Made by a program: the position numbers and the translations under genes
Notes under the pieces: model-generated
What the model saw: only the letters and a program-made list of their open reading frames with translations
Databases searched by the model: none
Told to the model about the DNA's origin: nothing
In this document: piece after piece, positions 52,605 to 63,698 of the stretch
How positions within the stretch are numbered: position 1 is the first letter of the stretch
Layout: each line of letters opens with the position of its first letter
Source: Arctopsyche grandis
Taxonomy: Eukaryota > Arthropoda > Insecta > Trichoptera > Hydropsychidae
DNA length: 64,000 nt
Assembly: GCF_051622035.1 (NCBI RefSeq)
Contig: NC_135358.1
Location: 16,774,501 to 16,838,500, forward strand
Direction of reading: 5' to 3'

Positions 52605-53625
52605 TTTACCTGAACCGGAAGTAGTATTTTGACTCTAGAGACTCGAGGTTTTGGTTTATTGAACAGAAATTTTATATCTAGAAGTGGAAGCTTAATACCA
52701 AGTTACATATAGCCAGCAGCATAGCTCGGACGTTAAGCTTCTGCTTACCGTCAAGAAGGTGCCGGGTTCTATCCCTGAATGAAAATGAATTTTTCAGAGT
52801 ATGCTGTTGGTCAGACCTGGATTTGTGACTCCAGGTTGATCGTTTCCTATCAGAGTTTGCCAATTTTCTCTGATTTCATTGTTGAAACGGTTTCCGGAAA
52901 AAAAAAATTGGCTAAAAATCCTTCCTACCTACTATGTCACCACTATTTGAAAAATTTGATTGATGTACAATAAAAATTTATGTACAATTCATAGATGTCT
53001 CGTTAATTTGCGAGTTTTTTCAGTGTCTCGCAATTCAACGACTTATAATAAAAATGCTGTATTTGTATTTGTAATTGGCCAGGAAGGCGCATTGGGATTT
53101 ACCTGTAAGGTCTTCCTGGTATATATGTAAAATAAAAAATAAAATAAAAATATAAGTTATATATAAAAGTTGGAAAGCATCCGTCAACCGGAAGTGGCAG
53201 TTTACTCTTGTTCGATTTTTTCCACTATTGTTTCGATCCTTAAAACATGTGTGTAATCCGTGTATCGATGCCATGAAAATAAAAAATCATCAAATTTAAT
53301 CAACCGGAAGTGGAATTTTTTCCTCTTAGAAAAGTCAAAATTGTGGTGAACACACGATTTTTTCCACACCATCGAACGTACCAAGCCGAAAATTAATATT
53401 TGTATTCTTTATGTATTAACTTTTGATAGTTGATAAGGTTTCGGCTAGAATACGTAAACTGAGAGTAATATTTTTTTAAGCGATATTTCGTTATTTTATT
53501 TTGATCTTTTAAATTATTTTTATTTTCTTGATAGTTAATGTGAATAACAATTATAGTGATTTAAAGTAATACAAATTTGAACAAAATCCAACAACCGGAA
53601 GTAGAACTTTTGTCTTGTGTAAGTT
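52605..53625. repeat. Diverged dispersed repeat with recurring ACCGGAAGT units, split by a SINE
   Basis: CCGGAAGT occurs at about 52616, 53188, 53304 and 53595, each time followed by an AGT/GGAATTTT-like stretch and TTTTTCC. The pattern suggests repeated units of one old element, also related to the 51058 and 62452 repeats (GGAAGT and CCAATTTT words). The SINE at 52709-53150 interrupts it. Its class is unknown. Confidence 0.5.
52709..53150 (+). repeat. tRNA-derived SINE, full length, tail type A
   Basis: Head AGCAGCATAGCTCGGACGTT and GCCGGGTTCTATCCC; body GCTGTTGGTCAGACCTGG, AGAGTTTGCCAATTTTCTC and TTTCATTGTTGAAACGG; hairpin CCAGGAAGGC and TCTTCCTGG at 53079-53119; tail AAAATAAAAAATAAAATAAA. 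It is very close to the copy at 21778, so both are fairly young. Confidence 0.84.
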
Positions 53626-53653
53626 TCTCTACATTTGCGCTTAATTTGGCGTT

Positions 53654-54013
53654 GTCTCCGTGACGAGACAGAATGTTAAACGACAGAAAACGCAAATATC
53701 GGAAGGCAAAGATCGAAAATCGAAAGATCTCAAGTCGAAAGATCAAAAAAAAAATGGTGCATGGTAAACGATACATACTCACTTAATTTGCGCGAGCAGG
53801 ATTCAACAGGAACAAGAGGAACAGACTTTTCCTCCCCTATTAATGTGCGCGCGCAGAATACGGGAGGAAAAGCATGTTCCTCTTGTTCCTGTTGTGTCCT
53901 GCTCGCGCAAATTAAGTGAGTATGTACCGTTTACCATGCCCCATTTTTTTTCGATCTTTGCCTTCCGATATTTGCGTTTTCTGTCGTTTAACATTCTGTC
54001 TCGTCACGTAGAC
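53654..54013. mobile_element. Palindromic MITE, 360 bp
   Basis: The left end GTCTCCGTGACGAGACAGAA is mirrored by TTCTGTCTCGTCACGTAGAC at the right. The arms continue through AAACGCAAATATCGGAAGGC and ACTTAATTTGCGCGAGCAGG to a centre near 53835-53855. A one-armed relative lies at 6315-6504, and the core resembles the hAT-like MITE at 42158. I could not define a target duplication. Confidence 0.78.
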
Positions 54014-55789
54014 CCCGAAAATGCTCTCATAGCCGGTAAGTGTGAACGTGTATGTATATATGTATGTTTAATTATCAAATTTTGTTTTGTAACCTTATTA
54101 TATACCTTAAATTCGTGGGTTGGTCACATCCGAATTTTTTTAATGATTGCAGAATATGGTATTAAGTTAGAATGGGAAATCAACGCGTCCATTGATGGGA
54201 AGTAATGTTTATTAGAAGTGTTATTATCGAGATATAAGCACATATCCTTTAATATTGTGAATTTACAATATCACACGAAAATACATATAAGTAGTTTTAT
54301 CTTCATATAAATAAAAACAAATGTTATTTTAAATGAAAAGTCGATGCTACGACTGAATTTATATATTTATAGTTTTAATTATTTGCTAAAGATTTCTTCT
54401 TAGAGTCTTTGTTTTGTAAGAGAAAACCTTATTAAATATGTAAGCGGAATTTTATACAAAAATTAATTCAACATGAAATTAAAATTAGCAAGCAAAAAAA
54501 GTAAGAAAAAAAAATGTAATGGTTTTGTTTTTCAATTTTAAACATTTCATTTTGTTACTATAAACAGCAATTTAGGTTAAGCAATTATAATTAATTTATT
54601 ATAAGTTAATTAATTGTTAAATGAATTAAGAAATACTGAATTCAATTGAAAAATTTGACGTTTGTCTATCAAGTTTGACTTTTGTGGTTAGACAGCATTA
54701 CTTATGTATATGTATAGTCCTAGCACGCCAAATGTCATTTTTATAGAAACGATTGTTCAGCAACTTCAAAACAGTTTTGCAAATAGCCTTCGAAAGTCGG
54801 AACGTGTATAGTTTTTTTCGTATCGAACGTGCTAGACAAACTTAAATTTCAACAAGTATTCCATACAATGTTTCAATATGAAATAACTTAAATTTATTAA
54901 ATGCGATATTGTTTTTATACGACTGAAACGCAAACAATTTGAAATTATACATTCTAAACGACCTAACCTATGTATGCTGTAGCAAAAGTTAACGGGTTTT
55001 TTATACGTAAATACATACATATGTATGTTTACACATGTACATACATATATAATATATGTATAATAACGGTTGCATGCATTACTGCGACGCAGTTCGGTTC
55101 TTATCCGGAACATTGTTAACAGGAAAAGCCATAATATGTCCCTTTGAATGTATCCGGCCAGTGGGTGGATGTAATGCGACGATTTATCCAGAGATTTTCA
55201 TCGAGATACCAACATTATATCAACAACTTCCTGTTTGTAGACCGGAACGTGCACAAAGTGCAAGACGAATAAAATAATCAACTGTCGTATACTATTGAGC
55301 ATAAACTCGACGCTACTGTAGTGTATTATTAATCGTTCGAATGTGCCTATGAGAGAAATCGATATTATGCATCACATGCACTTTAAAATTCCAAGAATAT
55401 TTCACGTGTCGCCCTTGATTGATGGCTTCTGAGACCTATGAAACTTTAAAAGGTTCCCTGTATGCTTATGGAAAGTCGGCTATTATTAGAGCCTTGTCTT
55501 TTTTTGCGGCTGGCATCGCGTGCTTCGTATACGAAGAGTTCGTTTGAGTGTGAAAGTTGCTTTCACACAATCAGTTTAGATTGCCAAAACAAGAAATAAA
55601 TATAATAATAGTACCATCGCACATCATAAGAATATTTTTTGCATGAATCCTACTCACAGTCATGACATATTATCTTCATTCATACATATCGTCGGTATAC
55701 TGGCAGAAATCTTATATAATAATAGCGCTATTCTGTCTGCGATATAGATAATACAAATATAATATATAATTATATGATAAATAGTAATA
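54014..55789. other. Unassigned stretch
   Basis: AT-rich except for about 55070-55270, where a 73-codon plus-strand frame (from MYNNGCMHYCDAVRF) has no recognised relatives. No gene was supported. Confidence 0.38.
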
Positions 55790-56260
55790 GCAACAACAAC
55801 AACAATAATAATAATAATTAATTAATTTAATGTCTATTGTCATTCACCGAACTTACAGAGATGAGCCTAAATGAGAAGACGCGGCAGCAAGCAAACAATT
55901 TGACGATAAAAATACACGACGACCTAGGGAGGCCGCTCTCACCCTGAGAATAGCCTTAAAGTGAGGCACGTGCCCTTCTGCATCAAACATCTGCGACACC
56001 CTGCAACCCCTTGGTAGTCCAAAGAGAGCCCGGTAGCAGTATTTGTATTGTATCTTTATCGTCTTCATTGTCTCCTGCTTGTATTTCGCCCATGGTTTAC
56101 CAGTATAGAGGCAAGTACAAAAGGACATAAATAATTGTCTCTGTACCTCTGTACTGGAGTGGTCAGGCCGTCTTACTAGCATATTTGCCTTTACACAAAT
56201 TGCTTTCCTTTGCCTTTTGATGTCACGGTCATCAGAGAGTTTGATTTTTTCGAAAATCAA
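55790..56260 (-). pseudogene. CR1/Rex1-like LINE, 3' end of the polymerase frame, 5'-truncated
   Basis: The minus-strand frame ending at 55853 encodes 135 residues. LSDDRDIKRQRKAICVKANM, then LVRRPDHSSTEVQRQLFMSF, LYTGKPWAKYKQETMKTI and YRALFGLPRGCRVSQMF is the region after the reverse transcriptase domain in a widespread animal LINE group (CR1/L2/Rex1 side of the tree). The frame is intact, but catalytic motifs are lacking, so the copy is 5'-truncated. After the stop comes a short 3' part ending in ATTATTATTATTGTTGTTG microsatellite (55795-55830), the sort of 3' tail these LINEs carry. It differs from the two RTE fragments. The exact clade is uncertain. Confidence 0.8.
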
Positions 56261-56436
56261 GAAGATTGAAGTTCTCTTTGTTTTTGACGTAAATCATTAT
56301 TCATTTTTTGACTTAACAAAAATAAAAAATAAAATAAAATTCAAATACAAATTCAAAATATCCAATTTTTTACTTTTCTCCCAGTATACTGACGATATGA
56401 GTGAGCTCTGGTTATATGTACATATATACATATGTA

Positions 56437-56674
<238 letters not shown>

Positions 56675-57300
56675 AGTTTTCAGGAACTCGGGAATGGGAC
56701 ACAGCCCGAGTAAGCATCAACGGTCGCTTCTTGAGTCACCTTCGGTTCGCAGACGATATAGTTTTAATAGCTCGTGATTCAGCTGACCTTAACAGACTAA
56801 CACAGCTGGAAAGGGAAATTAGAAAAGTAGGATTAAAAATTAAAGTAGATAAGACCAAACTAATGTTCAATAGTTATTGCATGCCTGATAGCATCCCATT
56901 AGATGATAAACCAGTAGAAGTAGTAAATAATTATTTATATTTAGGTCAAATAATTGAAATGTCTGGTAGTAAAGATGAAGAGATAAAGAGATGTATGAAA
57001 TTAGGATGGAGTGCATTTGGACGGATGAATGCTGTTTTTAAATCAAAAATGCCACTCTGTCTGAAGAAAAAGATCTTTGATCAATGCGTTTTGCCAGTGA
57101 TGACGTATGGATGTGAAACTTGGACACTGAACGCCAAGATGTTACATAAAATCCAATGCACTCAAAGAAGTATGGAACGCTGTATGCTTGGCATAACGAG
57201 GAAAGACAGAAAGCGGAACACGTGGGTGAGAAGTATGACAAGGGTAGTGGACATAGCGGATAGAGTGAAGAGATTAAAATGGCAATGGGCAGGTCACGTA
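56675..57300 (+). pseudogene. RTE-clade LINE, reverse transcriptase fragment with one open frame
   Basis: The frame enters from the microsatellite and reads [20 protein letters not shown], then [15 protein letters not shown] with the two catalytic aspartates. It continues through KVGLKIKVDKTKLMF, NNYLYLGQIIEMSG and VLPVMTYGCETWTLNAKM to ERCMLGITRKDRKR and LKWQWAGHV. This is the palm, thumb and C-terminal order of RTE-type polymerases. The frame is open for about 210 codons but lacks the endonuclease and finger domains, and it breaks off after WAGHV, entering TACATG-type repeats. It belongs to a different subgroup from the relic at 2676-3512. The open frame suggests a younger copy. Confidence 0.92.
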
Positions 57301-58529
57301 TGTACATGCACGTATATGTAGATTACCAGAACTTTTTCATTTATAAACACTTAATTTCGGAGCAAAAAAGTTTCGCAAATAATAAAGGCTTAAAAATATA
57401 TTCGACCATGTACTCTATGCTATACACCAAAGAAGTAAAACTTAGTTTTCAAAAAGAAGGGAGAAAGATGAGGCGCCTTTCTCATTGTCCTACTTGGGCT
57501 TTGTGCAATGCTTCTGCATTTTAAATTTTCAAGACGCGTGACGTGATTTCGAAGCAATTCGTCAACTGTCTGTATGGAAGTTTTATTAAAAAAATCAAAA
57601 TCAAAAAATGTTTTTTGTGTCTTAAGTCAAGTATGTATGTAGGTTCGACATATAAATACAAAAGCTGCTTGTGTGATAGTATCATAGATTAATGTAATCG
57701 ATAGTGAACAGAATAGTCGGTTCTTGAGTTTCGATACGAAATCACTATGGCAATCATAGTAATGCGAATGTAATGAGCCGTATTGTGTGGATAAGGATCA
57801 TCGCGAAAGATGTTCACGATCAAGATTAAACTCCAACGTGCTGCTTCGTATATGGAGAGAATTGTAATGGAATGCAAATGAGTCGATTTACAAACATAAG
57901 TCGATTAATCACGTGTGAGGTTATCTCGCCAGTTACCCTAAGATTTTATCAATGAACAGGTTCTTTAAAATGATCCATCGACATTGAAGGATTGCCAGTT
58001 ACGGAATTAAATTTCACATGCTTCATAGGATAGTAGTAAAATTATTTTATCACTAGTATACAGTTTGGATAAATTTCCATAAGTAAATTTTACGGTCAGG
58101 ATTTCGAAACAAATCAGAATAACATTTTTAATAAAAGCTTTAGTGATATATTGTCGCGGTCTTTAAATAAGGCACGCGAACCACTCGTCGATCATCCCTG
58201 AAACTGTAGTGATATATTAAAAATCGAAAGTTTTAAAACTTGAAATTAATTTATGTGATACATCTACCTATAGTTTTGTGCGTGAATAGAGAAATAAATT
58301 ACACGGAAAGTGAATCAATCATTTTAACGTTTTTGACGTGGAATCGATTTGATCTTTTGAAAGTAGCAATTCGAATAAATTTCAAAGAAAGAAATCATTT
58401 GCGATAGGATTCAGTCTCTTTTTTTTTTGTTTTCACGGAAACTTTAAATTGGTAAGCGACGCAACTTTGCGCAGGATGTATAGGTAAGTATAATTCTTCC
58501 GAGATTTTCCGTGCTTTACAACCGTAACT
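57301..58529. other. Unassigned stretch
   Basis: A short direct repeat, TAGTGATATATT, occurs near 58140 and 58207. An 81-codon frame (57279-57524) runs out of the RTE fragment and has no domain. No gene was recognised. Confidence 0.4.
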
Positions 58530-59034
58530 TTAACCCATTTGAACCCAGAGCTCGCGTGAAAACACATGTCCCATGTGCCCAGGACTATTTTTTCGTTTAT
58601 TTTCCAAAATCTTTGAGTTATTTCATGGGAAATATTTTTTATAGGATAGGGATGGATAATTAATTGATTTTTCAACATTTTTAATTTTTTTCAAGGTGGT
58701 GCCGTGAATGACCTTTGGGGCTAATGAAACATGTTTTTTAAAATTAAACAAAAATCACAATGGAGTCACATAATCAGTTATAATACTTTCTCACTGGTTA
58801 TTTGTAATTTTATTGTTAAGAAATTTATAAAATTAATTTTAAAAATAACAAACACGCATCTCTTCGATAAAATGATATTTTCAAATCGCATAACATAACA
58901 CACGTAGGTACATATATTGTGACATATACACATCGTCAACAAAAAAAAGGGTGCACCCTTTTAAAAGAAGAAATGTCATAAACGAGATTTTGGGTTCAAA
59001 AGTCGTAAAAACAAAATACATGAAGACAAAATAA

Positions 59035-59724
59035 TTAATTATTATGATACGGTACAAAACATTTGTCATGCAATGGAATTTCACAGTTATCACTAGCGGA
59101 AAACGTTTTATTTTTACAGTGTCCACAATTTCTCCTTTTCTGTTTGACCAATATCAAATGTCTTCCAACTTCCTTTTGATTTTGATTAACTTTGCCGGGT
59201 CTGAATGGGACCAATTGTTTTCGTTTTTGACCACAACACTTGCACAACGTCTCTGTTACCTGTCTGATAAATCCTAATTTATCAAATTTACAACCAAAAC
59301 TTTTGCTTAGAATCCAAGCGTTATTCACAGCTACATCGATGTTCCAAAACAGAATAGGCACGTACCATTTTTTCTCTCTAATACTTATATTATAGTTAGA
59401 AATATGGTTATCCATTTGATCAACCCCACCCATATATTTATTATACATATTTATACTAAATGGTTGATTGATTTCCACCCTACTTTTTTCTTTAACCGAA
59501 TATCAGTTTCCAGGGGTGGTAATATGTATGTATGTGGAATCCGGAAGTTGAGACGTCCCAATTATCAATTTCTTCCCGTATCTCTGCAGTAGTAAAATTG
59601 CATTCTCTGGAAAAAAATATGTGTCATTATCCCAAGGAGTCATATACGACTCCGTCGACTTTTGATTTTTTTTTTCAGGAATATGAGATATATAAACGCA
59701 ATTTCTCTTATGCATATTATACAA
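59035..59724 (-). pseudogene. piggyBac transposase, C-terminal part with an in-frame stop
   Basis: Minus-strand frame. Upstream, LLLQRYGKKLIIGTSQ (about 59540-59600) fits the strand before the last catalytic region. TGA at 59503-59505 then interrupts, probably a CGA arginine codon in the ancestor. It continues in the same frame with YSVKEKSRVEINQPFS, YNKYMGGVDQMDNHIS and WYVPILFWNIDVAVNNAW, all standard piggyBac blocks; the GGVDQMD segment holds the third catalytic aspartate. The end carries the Cys-rich domain (CKCCGQKRK, CGHCKNKT, LHDKCFVPYH) that binds the element ends in this family. The earlier catalytic aspartates are missing. It lies within the TIR-bounded element at 58534-60041. Confidence 0.92.
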
Positions 59725-59779
59725 TAAGTCCTACTGTATTAGAAACATAAAGATAAATAAAAAATATGTAAAAATAAAA

Positions 59780-59806
59780 AACTTACGTATGTTTTCTCTT
59801 CGACAT
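59780..59806 (-). pseudogene. Candidate transposase start exon of the piggyBac element
   Basis: On the minus strand ATGTCGAAGAGAAAACATAC encodes MSKRKH and is followed at once by GTAAGT, a consensus splice donor. CTAATACAG, acceptor-like, lies near 59732. A short basic start exon fits a piggyBac-like transposase, but the protein core between here and 59724 has been lost. Confidence 0.4.
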
Positions 59807-60132
59807 ATCTGCAAGTCGAAAAGCGCTCGATGTTATTCCCTCAAAACTCCAAAAGGAACTGATTTCATTTCGTGTGACTTTCTTACAATTCATCACCAAC
59901 ATCTAACCAAGCGTAACGAAAGGTTTTACGGCCGGCCTGAGTGATCCCTTTATTTTACGACGCAAAATTGTAAAATGCCGTGAATGACCGCGCTGGCATA
60001 CATCGTGTAAGTTCATAACTGACCGCGTGGGTTCAAATGGGTTAATGCTCTACTTGGGAACAAACCGAAAGTATATATTATTTTAAAATTTCTTCTTGTC
60101 TTTTTACATTTTTTATAGCGTAGTGGTACAAG

Positions 60133-60133
<1 letters not shown>

Positions 60134-60207
<74 letters not shown>
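60134..60207. repeat. (AT)n microsatellite
   Basis: A continuous AT dinucleotide run. Confidence 0.97.
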
Positions 60208-60210
<3 letters not shown>

Positions 60211-62451
60211 TTTGTAATTTAATTAATTCCTCATTTTTCGTACTACTTTATTTGTGTAAAGTATAAATGATATCGTAGGATTAGCTTTTAGTATAATATT
60301 AACAGTAAAGTGAGAAAGCACTAACGGTTACGTGGGTCTCGTTAAAATCAAATTGGACAATATTTGAAAATGGAAACGGAATTCAATTCAAATTATTTGA
60401 ATACTTAATTTTTCACATCAACGATGATGTAAATGCATATGTACATATACATACATATACAATATATGTACGTATCTACATAATTCTTACGGTCATACGA
60501 TGTATGCATCAGCAGTAAGCAAACCACATTTAATATCCAAGACGAAATCCCGCAGGTTTACCATGGGACGTTTGACGATTCAGCGAGTGCGTTTTATAAT
60601 GTGACACGGACGATGACATTATCATAATGACAGGGAACACTCCCGCGTAATGACAGCTAACCCCCGGCGCTATGTCACCAAGAAATGTGACTTGTGTAAG
60701 CCGTGCTACGTGCTCGGACTCTCTAGTACTCCACCAACCACCATGAAAACCCCCTTCGACCACCCCTAGAATCATCCTCGACCCGCCCTCGGTCTGTATC
60801 CCCTCCAGTCGGTCGACCGAGATGATAAGTTTTCGCGTTTCGCAAGACAAAGTGGATAACTTTATTCGGGCTTTTGTTTAGGCGAGGGGTGGAAAACACA
60901 GCGAGGGGGTTGAGTGAGTCTTTAGATACGCGAACTGTGAGATTTATCAGAGATGAGACCCCGCCACATAGATTCGCGAGCAGACTCGCCGCACCGATGC
61001 CCCAACACGAAGTTTTATGCATTTCGACAATGTCGCTTGTTATTCAAATAGCTAACGTTTTATGGATGTGCATAAAAGGCAAGATGTCTGACATCTCTTC
61101 GCTGATAAAAAGTATGTAAGTTGATTGGAGTATTCAATGTTTGTAAATAATACTCGTATGTTTTTAGTACCTATCAGTACTGATGGAAAATGTGATATTT
61201 ATTTGAGGTATTCCTTTGATTTATAAATAACATCTGCTATATAATTTTTCGTTCCATTAGTTGCATAATTTTATTAATCCTTATTGATTTATTAGAAGAA
61301 ATCATTTTTAAATTAGAATCATTTTCAAATTAGAAAAAAACATTTTGCGTGGGAATCAGCAGAATACAAAATTTTTTAGGACAAGTTCGTTTACAATTTT
61401 TTTTAATAATCCAAAAAGATTTATTTTTTATATTCTTGTAAATAAAATTTTTTTTTTTTTACAATTTTTTTTTACAAAAAAATTTTTTTTTTTACAAGTC
61501 TTATAAATCTTGTAAAGTAGCAACAGCTGTTATTACTTATTTAAGAACTACATACATAAGCATTAAAAATTGTTCACAAGTGAAGGTATATGTATGTATG
61601 TATATACATACATAATTTCCAGAATTTCGTTCGTACATCCAGAATTTCGTTCGTAATTCGACGTTCTGAGCTCAATAACGAATTATCTTTAACACATCTT
61701 TAAAAATTATCTAATTCATTAATAAAATGTTGTGCCTACGTTTGTATAAATGTGTGCTCATATACGAGTTTCTTTAACTATTAAAAATTAAAATGTAATT
61801 GTTGCGAGTTGCCGCAAAATATTTCACTATTGAAATTTATAGCAAATTCCAAACTAATGCCCATCAAAATGAAATTTGGTGAGTTGCCAGCTAAAAATCT
61901 AACATATTTAAAGATTTAAAGATCCACAATACTATATTGTAATATAATTACAAACCTATGTATGTGCATTTTTTCATTCAACAAAATTTTTCGAGAAAAT
62001 CGAGAATTCTCATTTCTCAACGAAATTAAAATCATCGAGTAATCAAGATACGTAATTGGTATTACATATGTACATACATAAATATATTTATTGGAAAAAA
62101 AATTTACCTATTATATGCAAACGTACCGTGGTTGCCCACTTACATACGTAGTGGTTTAAAGGAAAAACTTTAAATTCTTTTAAAAAGGAAATGAAAACTA
62201 TTTTATTATCCGTTTGTAAGCGTTTTAAGTTGAAAGTTAAAGTTGGAATAATCATAGCTCCATACATAAGATAAACTAAGTACTGTAAGAGTAATATTAG
62301 CGAATGGGAGCTGGCACCTGATTATTGTTGAAATAATATCATACACAAGTAAATATCAGAAAATCATTTATTATATAGTATTTTTACACTTAAGTTAACG
62401 AGGGACACTCACTAGAAAGGTCGATGGATTGACATAGGTACATATGAGTCG
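60208..62451. other. Unassigned stretch with a strong GC-balanced island
   Basis: 60530-61110 is the longest non-repetitive, GC-balanced island in the window. Open frames of 106, 99 and 81 codons overlap on opposite strands without known domains or good start contexts. 61430-61500 is poly(T)/poly(A) low complexity. The rest is AT-rich. Confidence 0.4.
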
Positions 62452-62657
62452 TTATATTTGAAATTGGCGGAAGTCCAATTTTCAGTTCCAAAAACACTAT
62501 TTCTGTTTGACTAAATTCACAAATTGTTGTAACTTCTCTTAATTCTTTATGTCCAGATTGTCGGAAGAGCGAATAAGTGTATTGTAGGTCACCACTATTT
62601 TTAAATATTGTTGAACGCAAGACATTATATTTATGTTTTGCGAAATATTTCTCAAAA
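62452..62657. repeat. Dispersed repeat, copy B (partner at 51058-51243)
   Basis: Same word order as copy A: TTATATTTGAAATTGGCGGA, GTCCAATTTTCAGTTCCAAA, AACACTATTTCTGTTTGACT, ATGTCCAGATTGTCGG and TTTTGCGAAATATTTCTC. It has an additional 20 or so bases relative to copy A. Confidence 0.7.
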
Positions 62658-63698
62658 TGTAGATATTAGATGATTAATTAAGTGTTGATTATCGGTAGGC
62701 AATACATTATGGTTTTTGTATATTGTGCTATTTTTAATTACTATAAAAAAGACAAAACAATTAAACGGGCTGAGAGATAAGAACCGCTCGAATTCGTTGG
62801 TCTATGCGACTTTTTCGATAGGGCCAAAAGTCGAAAGGGCACGGCGACAAAAAGGCGAAATATGCGGCCTCACAACAAAGGGACACAAAAGCTCTGTCGA
62901 GGATCGCAAAAACTAAATTAACCGTTTAGAGCTAACGGCGAAAATATCCGAGGGACCAGCTTTATCCGGCGGGGTATCGGTATCGGCCACCATAAATTGC
63001 CGGATAAAGCGATCCGCTCATTGTCCAAAACGCCGCTAGAAATTAACCGAAAGCGTTGCCGGGCCAGGCAAATAGTCGACAAAGGCTACTATTGGGATCG
63101 ACGCTTGACAATGTCAAAATTGTACACAGGGGCGTGCTTGCGGATAAGGCGCCGGGGAAATCGCCGCAGGCGCCGTTTCGTAATGGCTTAGCTAGTCTAC
63201 ATACATACATATGTACATGCATATGTATGTACATATTATAAATAATAATAGGTAATGTAGAGCGTCGCGGAAAAACAGACGAGATGTAAAATTTTAATAA
63301 ATACATAATACAAGTTTTACCTGCTTCAGTAAAATTTATCGTTACAATTTGGTTTTTTCTCCCGTGTTTTTAAATACATACATATATATGTACATACACC
63401 ATCGGTAAAAATAACATGAAACAGATCTAATGGTGCGTACGAACTAAACCAACGAACGGTCTTTGGGCCAACTTTTTAAACCAGTAGCGTACAAAATATC
63501 GAAATAAAAATTAAATTTAAAAATTGAAATTAAACATCAAAATTAAAACTATTATTATTATATTAAAATTAAATTCAAATATCAAAATAAAATTATAATC
63601 ATTATATAAAAATAAAATATTGAAAGTTATAACAGAACATGCACAATTTAAATAAATTTTCGAGATTGACCTAAAATTAGATCATCAACAATCACATA
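62658..63698. other. Unassigned stretch with GC-balanced island
   Basis: 62760-63200 is GC-balanced and rich in CGG/CCG/CGAT words. The overlapping frames (60-87 codons) look composition-driven. A TACATACATACATATGTACA tract follows at 63200-63235, then AT-rich sequence. Confidence 0.4.

Larger units (their letters stand above)
58534..60041 (-). mobile_element. piggyBac-superfamily transposon, internally deleted, with intact ends
   Basis: Perfect 14-base inverted ends CCCATTTGAACCCA (58534-58547) and TGGGTTCAAATGGG (60028-60041) are flanked by TTAA on both sides (58530-58533 and 60042-60045), the exact piggyBac target duplication. Length is 1508 bases; autonomous relatives are generally 2-3 kb. 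A 13-base direct repeat, GCCGTGAATGACC, lies near each end (58701-58713 and 59977-59989). The transposase relic inside is on the minus strand. Intact ends suggest it could once have been mobilised in trans. Confidence 0.93.

Noticed and set aside
55056..55277. 73-codon plus-strand frame as a host exon
   Set aside because: Coding-like in places, but no family match and no clear splice signals.
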